Origin: UMGS1532 sp045542355
Lineage (GTDB): Bacteria; Bacillota; Clostridia; Oscillospirales; Acutalibacteraceae
Assembly (NCBI GenBank): GCA_045542355.1
Contig: JAZQKX010000003.1
Location: 1 to 63,418, forward strand
Length of the DNA: 63,418 nucleotides
Direction: 5' to 3'
Position 1 is the stretch's first letter; each line of letters begins with the position of its first letter. The translations under genes and the position numbers were made by a program. Shown piece after piece: positions 1 through 7,167 of the stretch. The notes below the pieces were generated by a model. The model had not been told where the DNA came from. It did no database searches and was given only the letters and a program-made list of their open reading frames with translations.

Positions 1-126
1 AAGAAGACCATCAAGAAGCTGAAGTCCAAAGGCACTTACTACGTAAAGGTAAGAGCATACAAGACCGTCAAGGGTACTAAGTACTACGGTAAGTATTGCT
101 CCTACAAGAAGCTTAAGATTAAGTAA
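1..126 (+). CDS. C-terminal end of a large secreted/surface protein (5' truncated by window)
   Basis: Frame 1 is open from the first base and ends with TAA at 124-126, giving 41 residues that are rich in Lys and Tyr (YYVKVRAYK, GTKYYGKY). This is the typical last strand pair of a fibronectin-III or Ig-like module at the C-terminus of big clostridial surface proteins. The start lies outside the window. The protein cut off at the right edge belongs to the same general class, so the two could be paralogues. A strong hairpin follows the stop codon. The function of the whole protein cannot be judged from this fragment. Confidence 0.7.
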   Translation, partial: KKTIKKLKSKGTYYVKVRAYKTVKGTKYYGKYCSYKKLKIK

Positions 127-144
127 TTAATCACAAACTAACGA

Positions 145-170
145 AAGGCACTCTCCGAGGAGAGTGCCTT
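145..170 (+). terminator. Hairpin terminator of the truncated surface protein
   Basis: An 11-bp perfect stem (AAGGCACTCTC / GAGAGTGCCTT) with a 4-base loop lies 19 bases after the stop codon. It is followed by a poor T tract (GTTGCTTGTT). Confidence 0.75.
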
Positions 171-214
171 GTTGCTTGTTGATGGGGCAATAACTTTCGG
201 GCAATATCGCGCCA

Positions 215-243
215 TTGACTAAGGGTGGGAAATATTATATAAT
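215..243 (+). promoter_or_regulatory. Sigma-A promoter of bioY
   Basis: TTGACT, 17 bases, TATAAT. No convincing BirA operator was seen around it. Confidence 0.75.
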
Positions 244-282
244 GTAGTTCACAGGATAGATTTAAGGAAAAGGTAAAGGTTA

Positions 283-813
283 ATGAAAGAGAAAACTCAA
301 AGGTCAATTTTATCAGGGATATTTTCCGCAATCATAGCCATTTTTAGTTGGATTCAGATACCCTCCGCCGTTCCCTTTACCCTGCAAACCTTAGGCATAT
401 ACCTATGTTGTGGTATATTGGGCGGTAAAATGGCTCTGCTTAGCGCCACTACATATATCGTCATAGGCTTGGTTGGTCTCCCTGTGTTCTCAGGCTTTTC
501 AGGGGGTGTGGGCGCTATCTTCGGTGCCACGGGTGGATTCATCATTGGATTTTTGTTTATACCTCTATCTGTCTGGGTAATAGAAAAAACACCCTACAAA
601 GCCCATAGCCTTACCCTTGGCGGAAGCCTCGGCACCGCGCTTTGCTACATCTCGGGGATTTCGTGGTATAGCCTTATTTATATGAAAGGCAGCGTGGGAC
701 TCACCGCCGCATTTATAACATGTGTGTTGCCCTTTATGATCCCCGATACCGTAAAGCTTATTGTATCGTGTATTGTCTCAAAACAGATAAAACCAAGAAT
801 TTCCAGTTTGTAA
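283..813 (+). CDS. bioY: Biotin ECF transporter S component BioY
   Basis: Integral membrane substrate-binding subunit for biotin uptake, which normally works with a shared EcfA/A'/T energising module; no such module is in this window. The 176-residue product has the usual BioY length and about six hydrophobic segments. It carries recognisable BioY stretches: IPFTLQT-like VPFTLQTLG near residue 30, and the glycine-rich GLVGLPVFSGFSGGVGAIFG run followed by TGGFIIGF around residues 62-90. It is a single-gene unit with its own promoter and terminators on both sides. The ATG is preceded by GGAAAAGGTAAAGG. A general vitamin S component is the only real alternative. Confidence 0.92.
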   Translation: MKEKTQRSILSGIFSAIIAIFSWIQIPSAVPFTLQTLGIYLCCGILGGKMALLSATTYIVIGLVGLPVFSGFSGGVGAIFGATGGFIIGFLFIPLSVWVIEKTPYKAHSLTLGGSLGTALCYISGISWYSLIYMKGSVGLTAAFITCVLPFMIPDTVKLIVSCIVSKQIKPRISSL

Positions 814-833
814 ATATCGTATGTTATAATTAT

Positions 834-874
834 CCGCGCACTATATTACCACTATATATAGTGTGCGGTTTTTT
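834..874 (+). terminator. Terminator downstream of bioY
   Basis: Stem CCGCGCACTATAT (834-846) pairs with ATATAGTGTGCGG (856-868) with one G-T pair, and a run of six T follows. Confidence 0.8.
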
Positions 875-932
875 ATGTTTCTTCACAAACCCGCATAAAT
901 CAAGGGTTTAACCTTTTTTAATTGCCGTGAAA

Positions 933-978
933 CCACAAGATATTGTGGTTGAGAAAAAATATTTTCAAAATATTGCGG
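933..978 (+). promoter_or_regulatory. Tandem NrdR boxes upstream of nrdDG
   Basis: Two 16-base NrdR-type boxes: CCACAAGATATTGTGG (933-948), nearly palindromic, and TTTCAAAATATTGCGG (963-978). Their conserved C..G cores start exactly 30 bases apart, about three helical turns, which is the expected arrangement for NrdR operators. They sit just upstream of the -35 of the nrdD promoter, so the transcription repressor NrdR probably controls this operon. nrdR itself is not in the window. Confidence 0.82.
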
Positions 979-986
979 TTTAGGGG

Positions 987-1015
987 TTGAAATAGGTAAT
1001 AACTTATGATACAAT
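987..1015 (+). promoter_or_regulatory. Sigma-A promoter of nrdDG
   Basis: TTGAAA, 17 bases, TACAAT, 9 bases downstream of the second NrdR box. Confidence 0.65.
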
Positions 1016-1091
1016 AATAAACCCCAAGTAATATGAGCTGCATATAGCAGACTACAGATATTAGATTATAGTAAGATGATACGAAAGGACG

Positions 1092-3275
1092 ATGAAAATG
1101 AAGATTATTAAAAGAAGCGGTCAGGAAGTAGAATTTGACAGAGAGAAGATTGAAATCGCCATACAGAAGGCGAACGACAGCGTCGTTTCCAGCGAAAGAA
1201 TGACCCCAATTCAGATAAAGAGAATTGCCGAAGATGTAGAAATGGCGGCGAATAACATAAGCAGGGCTTTAAGCGTTGAGGAAATTCAGGATATGGTGGA
1301 AGATCAGATTATGAATCAGCGCGCCTTTTCGGTTGCCCGTCGTTATATCACCTATCGCTATACCCGTGAACTTGTGCGTAAATCCAACACCACCGACAAT
1401 CAGATTCTATCCCTTATCGAATGTAATAACGAGGAAGTAAAACAGGAAAACTCCAATAAAAACCCCACTGTAAACAGCGTTCAGCGTGACTATATGGCGG
1501 GTGAGGTAAGCAAGGATATCACAAGGAGAATTCTGCTTCCCGCTGATATTGTTGAGGCTCACGACAGCGGAGTTATCCACTTCCACGATGCCGACTATTT
1601 TGCTCAGCACATGCACAACTGCGACCTTGTAAACCTTGAGGATATGCTCCAAAACGGCACCGTGATTTCGGGCACTATGATTGAAAAACCCCATAGTTTT
1701 TCCACCGCCTGTAACATTGCCACACAGATTATTGCCCAGGTGGCGTCGAGTCAGTACGGTGGTCAGTCCATAAGCCTTACCCATTTAGCCCCCTTTGTTG
1801 AGGTGAGCCGTCAGAAAATCACCCGTGAGGTACGCGCCGAAATGGAGGAGGAAGGCATAAAGCTTTCCGACGAGAAAATTTCTAAGATTGCCGAAAAGCG
1901 TCTTCGCGAGGAAATCAACCGCGGAGTGCAGACGATTCAGTATCAGGTTGTAACCCTTATGACCACCAACGGTCAGGCACCATTTGTAACTGTGTTTATG
2001 TACCTTAACGAGGCAAAGAACGAGCAGGAAAAGGCAGACCTTGCAATTATCATTGAGGAGACCTTGAAGCAGAGAATACAGGGCGTTAAGAATGAAAAAG
2101 GTGTATATATCACTCCCGCATTTCCCAAACTTATCTATGTTCTCGAAGAAGACAATATCAGAGAAGGCAGCAAGTATTATGAGCTTACCCGTTTGGCGGC
2201 GCAGTGCACCGCCAAGAGAATGGTGCCCGATTATATTTCAGAAAAGGTAATGCTCCACAATAAAATTGACAAAAACGGCGAAGGTCATTGCTACACCTGT
2301 ATGGGATGCCGTAGCTTCCTTACCCCCTTTGTGGACGAGGACGGAAAGCCTAAATATTACGGACGCTTTAATCAGGGTGTTGTGACGGTAAACCTTGTGG
2401 ATATCGGTCTCAGCGCAAACCACGATATGGATGAATTCTGGAGGATTTTCGACGAGAGGATGGAGCTTTGCCACAGAGCGCTTCAGTATCGTCACGAAAG
2501 ACTCACAGGCACCCTTTCGGATGCTGCCCCCATACTCTGGCAACACGGCGCATTGCTAAGACTTAAGAGTGGCGAAACCATCGACAAATATCTCCACGGC
2601 GGCTATTCCACCCTGTCTCTTGGCTATGCCGGTCTTTGGGAATGTGTATACAGTATGATTGGCAAAAAGCTCACCGAAAAGGCGGGTGAGGAGTTCGGTC
2701 TTCAGATTATGCGTAAGCTGAACGAATACACCGCGAAATGGAAAGCTGCTGAAAATATCGACTATAGCCTTTACGGAACACCCTTGGAAAGCACCACATA
2801 TAAGTTTGCCAAATGTCTGCAAAAGCGTTTCGGCAAGGTGCAGGGAGTCACCGATAAAAACTACATCACAAACAGCTATCATGTTCATGTTACCGAGGAG
2901 ATAGACGCCTTTGATAAGCTGGAATTAGAGGCAAAATTCCAAGCTCTCTCTCCAGGTGGCGCAATCTCTTATGTGGAAGTTCCCAACATGCAGAACAACA
3001 TTGAGGCTGTGCTTAATGTGATGAAGTTTATCTACGATAACATTATGTATGCCGAGCTCAACACCAAGAGTGACTACTGTCAATGCTGTGGCTACGACGG
3101 AGAAATTGAAATCGTAGAGGACGGCCACGGAAAGTTAGAGTGGAAATGTCCCAACTGCGGAAACACTGACCAAACCAAGATGAACGTTGCCCGTCGCACC
3201 TGCGGATATATCGGCACTCAGTATTGGAATCAGGGCAGAACAATGGAAATCAAGGAGAGAGTTCTCCACCTTTAA
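1092..3275 (+). CDS. nrdD: Anaerobic (class III) ribonucleoside-triphosphate reductase
   Basis: Reduces ribonucleotides to deoxyribonucleotides under anoxia using a glycyl radical. The 727 residues show an N-terminal ATP-cone (residues 3-95, starting KIIKRSGQEVEFDREKI), the large catalytic barrel, a C-terminal zinc site made of two Cys pairs (CQCC and CPNC, about residues 660-690), and the glycyl-radical loop RRTCGYIGTQYW with Gly705 as the expected radical residue. The start ATG follows GAAAGGAC; a second ATG two codons later is also possible. The activating enzyme nrdG follows directly, and NrdR boxes lie upstream. No class I or II reductase is in the window, which fits an obligate anaerobe. 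Confidence 0.96.
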   Translation: MKMKIIKRSGQEVEFDREKIEIAIQKANDSVVSSERMTPIQIKRIAEDVEMAANNISRALSVEEIQDMVEDQIMNQRAFSVARRYITYRYTRELVRKSNTTDNQILSLIECNNEEVKQENSNKNPTVNSVQRDYMAGEVSKDITRRILLPADIVEAHDSGVIHFHDADYFAQHMHNCDLVNLEDMLQNGTVISGTMIEKPHSFSTACNIATQIIAQVASSQYGGQSISLTHLAPFVEVSRQKITREVRAEMEEEGIKLSDEKISKIAEKRLREEINRGVQTIQYQVVTLMTTNGQAPFVTVFMYLNEAKNEQEKADLAIIIEETLKQRIQGVKNEKGVYITPAFPKLIYVLEEDNIREGSKYYELTRLAAQCTAKRMVPDYISEKVMLHNKIDKNGEGHCYTCMGCRSFLTPFVDEDGKPKYYGRFNQGVVTVNLVDIGLSANHDMDEFWRIFDERMELCHRALQYRHERLTGTLSDAAPILWQHGALLRLKSGETIDKYLHGGYSTLSLGYAGLWECVYSMIGKKLTEKAGEEFGLQIMRKLNEYTAKWKAAENIDYSLYGTPLESTTYKFAKCLQKRFGKVQGVTDKNYITNSYHVHVTEEIDAFDKLELEAKFQALSPGGAISYVEVPNMQNNIEAVLNVMKFIYDNIMYAELNTKSDYCQCCGYDGEIEIVEDGHGKLEWKCPNCGNTDQTKMNVARRTCGYIGTQYWNQGRTMEIKERVLHL

Positions 3276-3304
3276 ACAAGCAAAAGGGGAATTCAGGGAT
3301 TAGT

Positions 3305-3835
3305 ATGCATTTCGGTGAAATCAAAAAAAGAGATATTGCCAACGGCTGGGGAGTGAGGGTTTCACTCTTTGTTTCGGGTTGCCGAAATGCCTGTCCCCAC
3401 TGCTTTAATCGGGAGACCTGGGATTTTTCCTTTGGCTCTCCTTACGAGAAATCCACAGAGGATGAAATAATAGAAGCCTTGCGCCCCGATTATATAAACG
3501 GCTTAACCCTTTTGGGCGGTGAGCCCATGGAGCCCGAAAACCAAGAGGAGCTGTTAAGACTCACTCATCGAGTCAAGGCTGAATTGGGGGATAAGGATAT
3601 ATGGTGCTTCACAGGCTTTACCCTTGAAGAATTGATGAGTGACGGCAGTCGCGCAAATACTAAGTTCTTAAAGCCACTGCTTCGCAATATAGATATATTG
3701 GTGGACGGACGCTACAAAGAGGAGCTTAAAAACATTTCTCTCCAGTTCCGCGGCTCGGAAAACCAGCGAATTATCGACCTTAATGCCACAAGAGAAACGG
3801 GGAAAATCACCCTGTGGTCGTTTCTTCGGCGGTAA
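3305..3835 (+). CDS. nrdG: Anaerobic ribonucleotide reductase activating protein (radical SAM)
   Basis: Radical-SAM enzyme that generates the glycyl radical on NrdD. With the ATG at 3305 (27 codons inside a longer open frame that overlaps nrdD) the product is 176 residues, close to the family norm, and starts MHFGEIKKRD. The [4Fe-4S] motif is C26-RNA-C30-PH-C33, followed by the glycine-rich TLLGGEPMEPEN motif near residue 78 that helps bind S-adenosylmethionine. An AGGGATTAGT stretch precedes the ATG. The 29-base gap to nrdD implies co-transcription. Confidence 0.95.
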   Translation: MHFGEIKKRDIANGWGVRVSLFVSGCRNACPHCFNRETWDFSFGSPYEKSTEDEIIEALRPDYINGLTLLGGEPMEPENQEELLRLTHRVKAELGDKDIWCFTGFTLEELMSDGSRANTKFLKPLLRNIDILVDGRYKEELKNISLQFRGSENQRIIDLNATRETGKITLWSFLRR

Positions 3836-3838
3836 AAG

Positions 3839-3867
3839 TTGATTTTTTCGGAAATTTTTGGTATACT
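3839..3867 (+). promoter_or_regulatory. Sigma-A promoter of the zinc-ribbon protein gene
   Basis: TTGATT, 17 bases, TATACT; the transcript would start about 25 bases before the ATG at 3901. Confidence 0.65.
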
Positions 3868-3900
3868 ATTTCTGCAAAACATAAAAAGCAGGTGTAAACT

Positions 3901-4641
3901 ATGGCAAGTTTTTGCATTTTATGCTCTAAGAAATTAGGTCTTTTTAGCTCATACGGTGAGGACATTTTCACAGGTGACCCCACTAAGAAGATTTGCGACG
4001 AATGTCTCAAAAAGGCAGAAACCATCCTTAAAAAGGTGGAAATGAAAATTCCCGTTGAGGCGGAGGATTACGACCGCTTTACCGAAGACGGACTGAGCTT
4101 TGTCAACGAATATTTAGAGCCCGACGGCATCACCCTTGGCGGCGGCGCTGTGGCAACCGCCACTGCTAACCCAATGGAGCTGGCGGTAGGGGAAGCCGTT
4201 ATAGACCGCAAATTTGAGGTAGACCCTGAGGAAACCGAGAATATTTTAGCAAAACTCTATAAAATGAGTGAGGAAGAAATCGAGGCGTTCTTAGAGGGAC
4301 TTGTGAGTGATAACGACACTGCCGAGGACTTTATGAACGACATCAAGGCTCTTGATGATGAGGAATTGGATGCGGTGGCATCCGAGCAGAGAGAGTATTT
4401 CAACAACGCGGAGTGGGCATATATTATGTATGTCTACAATTTCCGCAACGGCATCTCCGCCGCCGAGGAGACTCCTCCTGATGAAATAGTTTCCGAGGAT
4501 GGGGAAATCCGTGAGGACGAGGTCCAGCGTATGGTGGCTCAGCTCAGCGATAAAAACCCAGAGGAACTAAAGGAAATTGTAGCCGATGAAAGCTATACCG
4601 CCGAGGCGAGATTAGCGGCTAAATCTTTACTACAGGAATAA
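3901..4641 (+). CDS. Unknown protein with N-terminal zinc ribbon and acidic helical body
   Basis: I do not recognise this 246-residue protein. Residues 1-40 form a likely zinc ribbon: FCILC then, after 26 residues, ICDEC, matching CxxC...CxxC. The rest is strongly acidic (many Glu/Asp runs such as EEEIEAFLEG, DDEELDAVASEQ) with no membrane segment and no obvious catalytic motif. A Gly/Ala/Thr-rich patch (GGGAVATATANP) lies near residue 80. The ATG at 3901 follows AGGTG. It has its own promoter and is closed by a bidirectional terminator. A cytosolic adaptor or nucleic-acid-associated role is conceivable but unsupported. Confidence 0.75.
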   Translation: MASFCILCSKKLGLFSSYGEDIFTGDPTKKICDECLKKAETILKKVEMKIPVEAEDYDRFTEDGLSFVNEYLEPDGITLGGGAVATATANPMELAVGEAVIDRKFEVDPEETENILAKLYKMSEEEIEAFLEGLVSDNDTAEDFMNDIKALDDEELDAVASEQREYFNNAEWAYIMYVYNFRNGISAAEETPPDEIVSEDGEIREDEVQRMVAQLSDKNPEELKEIVADESYTAEARLAAKSLLQE

Positions 4642-4759
4642 AACAGAAAAAGAAGTTGAATGTGCATATCAGACCCCTCAGACAGAGATTATCTTAGAAA
4701 TCAGATCGGGTGGGGGCACGAAGATAATAATACTTTTCAAAAAACCTTAATAATAAAGC

Positions 4760-4791
4760 AAAGCGCAAGAGTTAAAATGCTCTTGCGCTTT
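4760..4791. terminator. Bidirectional terminator between convergent genes
   Basis: Stem AAAGCGCAAGAG pairs with CTCTTGCGCTTT (12 bp), flanked by A-rich and T-rich DNA. It serves the zinc-ribbon gene (+) and the esterase (-), which converge here. Confidence 0.85.
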
Positions 4792-4798
4792 TAATATA

Positions 4799-5620
4799 TT
4801 AGGAATTATCGGGAAGCTTCGAGAGAAAGTAAACCGCGTGGTCAACCCATTTTTCAATGGCAGGGTCAATCCATTCATAATTCGGCTCACTTTGAGGGGT
4901 TTCTCTGGAAGTCAGCATATTTCCCAAAGCAACGCCATGGGGGGCGTGGGGGTATATATGCACCTCAAAGGGGATATTCTCACGGCTGAAAACAGCGGAG
5001 GCATAAATTGTGCTTTCTACAGGTACCACCGCATCATCTGCCGTGTGCATTAGAAATGCGGGACAGGTGCGGGAGTCGATGTTGTTTTCGATAGAATAGG
5101 TTTCTCGGTCTTCTGGGGTTAAAATCTCTTTGCCCAGTAGATTTTTAAAGGAGCCTTCGTGGCATACCCCCTCTTTGGCGGTAAGCACAGGGTAGCAAAG
5201 CACCATGCCGTTGGGTCGGTTGATACCCGACTTCACACAGTCTATCCTGTGCCACATTGTGCCAAGGCTTCCAGCTAAGTGTCCCCCTGCCGAAAAGCCA
5301 ACGCAGTAGACCCTATTTGGGTTAATATGCAGGTCTTCTGCATTGTCTCTTATATATTCCATTGCAAGAGAGGCTTCGCAGAGCTGTTGAGGGAAAACTG
5401 CGCCGCCACCAACGGTGTATGTCAGCACAAAGCAGTTAAATCCACGGGCTAAGAAAGCCTCGGCAATAGGATTGCCTTCCCTCTCGGTACACACGCAACC
5501 ATATCCGCCACCTGGAATAACCAGCATTGCGGGACGGATATCGCCGTAGTTATTTATATAACACTCTAAGTTTGCAGTAAATTTACCGTGGGGAAGTTTA
5601 ACTTCGAAATTCTTGAACAT
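4799..5620 (-). CDS. Alpha/beta-hydrolase esterase (acetyl-esterase/BD-FAE type)
   Basis: Cytosolic carbohydrate-type esterase with no signal peptide, 273 residues. Visible parts: the oxyanion-hole motif IPGGGYG near residue 36, the nucleophile elbow GFSAGG near residue 108 (Ser in G-x-S-x-G), the acid region HTADDAVVPVEST and the catalytic His in HAPHGVALG. This is the layout of the hormone-sensitive-lipase-like / acetylxylan esterase family. Its 5' end overlaps the 3' end of the RluA-type gene by 23 bases, so the two are probably translated from one message. The natural substrate (an acetylated sugar is most likely) cannot be read from the sequence. Confidence 0.85.
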   Translation of the reverse strand: MFKNFEVKLPHGKFTANLECYINNYGDIRPAMLVIPGGGYGCVCTEREGNPIAEAFLARGFNCFVLTYTVGGGAVFPQQLCEASLAMEYIRDNAEDLHINPNRVYCVGFSAGGHLAGSLGTMWHRIDCVKSGINRPNGMVLCYPVLTAKEGVCHEGSFKNLLGKEILTPEDRETYSIENNIDSRTCPAFLMHTADDAVVPVESTIYASAVFSRENIPFEVHIYPHAPHGVALGNMLTSRETPQSEPNYEWIDPAIEKWVDHAVYFLSKLPDNS

Positions 5621-6335
5621 TTATATCGTCCTTTCGGGATTTTCGGCTTTCAACCTCTTTTGATATGCTATCCAGTTCACTTCGAAAAAGCTTCCAAGGG
5701 TAGTCTTTTATGGGGGGGAGACTGTATTCATCTATGTCTTTTTTAAAGGTCGGATGTCTGAAGCCCAGATGGTGGGACCAAAGGGCGATAAAACAGCCAT
5801 TATCGTGACTGCCGTATTTTCCGTCGCCGAGGAGAGGCATCTTTCGGCTCGAGAACTGCACCCTTATCTGATGGGTGCGCCCTGTGTGGAGACGGATTTT
5901 AACTAACGACACGGGACCGTCGTCGGTCTCTAAGATTTTTATAAGCTTATATTCCAGACTTGCCTCTTTAGCCCCCTTACGCAAAGTCTTTACCACAAAG
6001 GATTTATTCTTTGCAGAGTCCTTAAACAGGAAGTCTTTCATGATTCCCTCGTCCAGTTCGGGTTTTCCGTGGACCACCGCTAAATATTCCTTAATCATTC
6101 GGTGGTTTCTGATTGTCTCTGAAAGCCCCTTTGTCGCCTTGCCGTTTAGAGAGTAAACCATTGTACCCCCAACCATTTTGTCCAATCGGTGAACAACATC
6201 CACCTTGTATGCACCTGTCATTTTCTTGATTGTATCGGGCATGGTGCGGAGGGTATTCGTCTGGTGCTCTGATAGTATATTTACAGGCTTTTCTACCACG
6301 ATTATATGCTTATCTTTATAAAGTACCTTTATCAT
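5598..6335 (-). CDS. RluA-family pseudouridine synthase
   Basis: Isomerises uridine to pseudouridine in rRNA or tRNA. The 245 residues contain the catalytic motif HRLDKMVGG (Asp is the nucleophile) near residue 50, the GRTHQIRVQF motif near residue 152 and the LLGDGKYG motif that follows. An N-terminal S4 RNA-binding domain is missing, as in the short RluA/YjbO-like members, so the exact site cannot be given. The gene lies 1 base after the HAD phosphatase gene and overlaps the downstream esterase. The last ~35 residues are charged and have no family match that I can see. Confidence 0.9.
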   Translation of the reverse strand: MIKVLYKDKHIIVVEKPVNILSEHQTNTLRTMPDTIKKMTGAYKVDVVHRLDKMVGGTMVYSLNGKATKGLSETIRNHRMIKEYLAVVHGKPELDEGIMKDFLFKDSAKNKSFVVKTLRKGAKEASLEYKLIKILETDDGPVSLVKIRLHTGRTHQIRVQFSSRKMPLLGDGKYGSHDNGCFIALWSHHLGFRHPTFKKDIDEYSLPPIKDYPWKLFRSELDSISKEVESRKSRKDDINVQEFRS

Positions 6336-6336
6336 A

Positions 6337-7167
6337 TCAATATAATTTTGGGTCTCTTGCCCATTCCATCATCAAATAATTTGCAACCGAATCCTTGTCG
6401 CAACCGTCAATCTCTAAATCTGCTATCTCTTTTAGCTCTTTGTAACCGTTTGCAACAGCTATGCCGAAATCAGCCACATCAAGCAGGGGTATATCGTTGA
6501 GGTTGTCGCCGAAGGCTACTAATTTTTGGTAGCCATATTTTTCGATATATTGCCTTGCGCCCTCACCCTTACCCGCCTTTTCGGGGTAGATTTCCAGAAA
6601 GCAGAAGTCTCCGCTTTCGTTCTCGAAAAGGACGGTCCTTATTCCCTTGACCCGAATCAGTGCAGTCTCTATCTCTTTCAATTTATCCATCTCACCCACA
6701 AGGGCGATAAAAGGAATTTTGCCCGAAGTGTTTATACTACAAACCTGCTTACAGCTACGATAGTATTTACCACGGGATTTTAAGAAAGCGGAGGAAAAGG
6801 GAGAATCACAGCGGAGATACTGCACATCCATGCCGCCGTCTTTATAGCTGAACACAAAGGGCTCACCGCCGAGTCTTTGACAGATTGCCACAGCTGTTCT
6901 CGCCGAAATGGGGTCGATACAGACAAGATGCTCGGCGGAGCCTGTTTCGGGATTATAGAACATGCTTCCGTTCATAAGAATCAGCGGAAGCTTTAGTTTA
7001 AGTCCTTTAAGGACAGATAAAGCGCTTTCGGGGGTGCGGGAGGTGTTGACGGTGAAATTGAGCCCCCGCTCTATTAAAGCGTTGAGGGTAGTCCTTGAAA
7101 AGCCCGTCAATTCACCCTTAGAATTAAGAAGAGTTCCATCAAGGTCTGCCATATATAAGGTTTTCAT
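6337..7167 (-). CDS. Cof-type HAD phosphatase
   Basis: Haloacid-dehalogenase phosphatase of the Cof/YbiV group (cap type IIB), acting on phosphosugars, nucleotides or flavin phosphates. 276 residues. Motif I is MADLDGTLLNSKG (nucleophile Asp8, acid Asp10), motif II is VNTSRT, and motif IV is AFGDNLNDIPLL near residue 218, followed by GIAVANGYKELKEIA. Its start codon overlaps the ABC-F stop (TAATG), so it is translationally coupled. Substrate unknown. Confidence 0.9.
   Translation of the reverse strand: MKTLYMADLDGTLLNSKGELTGFSRTTLNALIERGLNFTVNTSRTPESALSVLKGLKLKLPLILMNGSMFYNPETGSAEHLVCIDPISARTAVAICQRLGGEPFVFSYKDGGMDVQYLRCDSPFSSAFLKSRGKYYRSCKQVCSINTSGKIPFIALVGEMDKLKEIETALIRVKGIRTVLFENESGDFCFLEIYPEKAGKGEGARQYIEKYGYQKLVAFGDNLNDIPLLDVADFGIAVANGYKELKEIADLEIDGCDKDSVANYLMMEWARDPKLY

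Noticed and set aside
215..282. BirA operator at the bioY promoter
   Set aside because: Only GGTTAA near the ATG resembles a half-site; the second half with correct spacing is missing.
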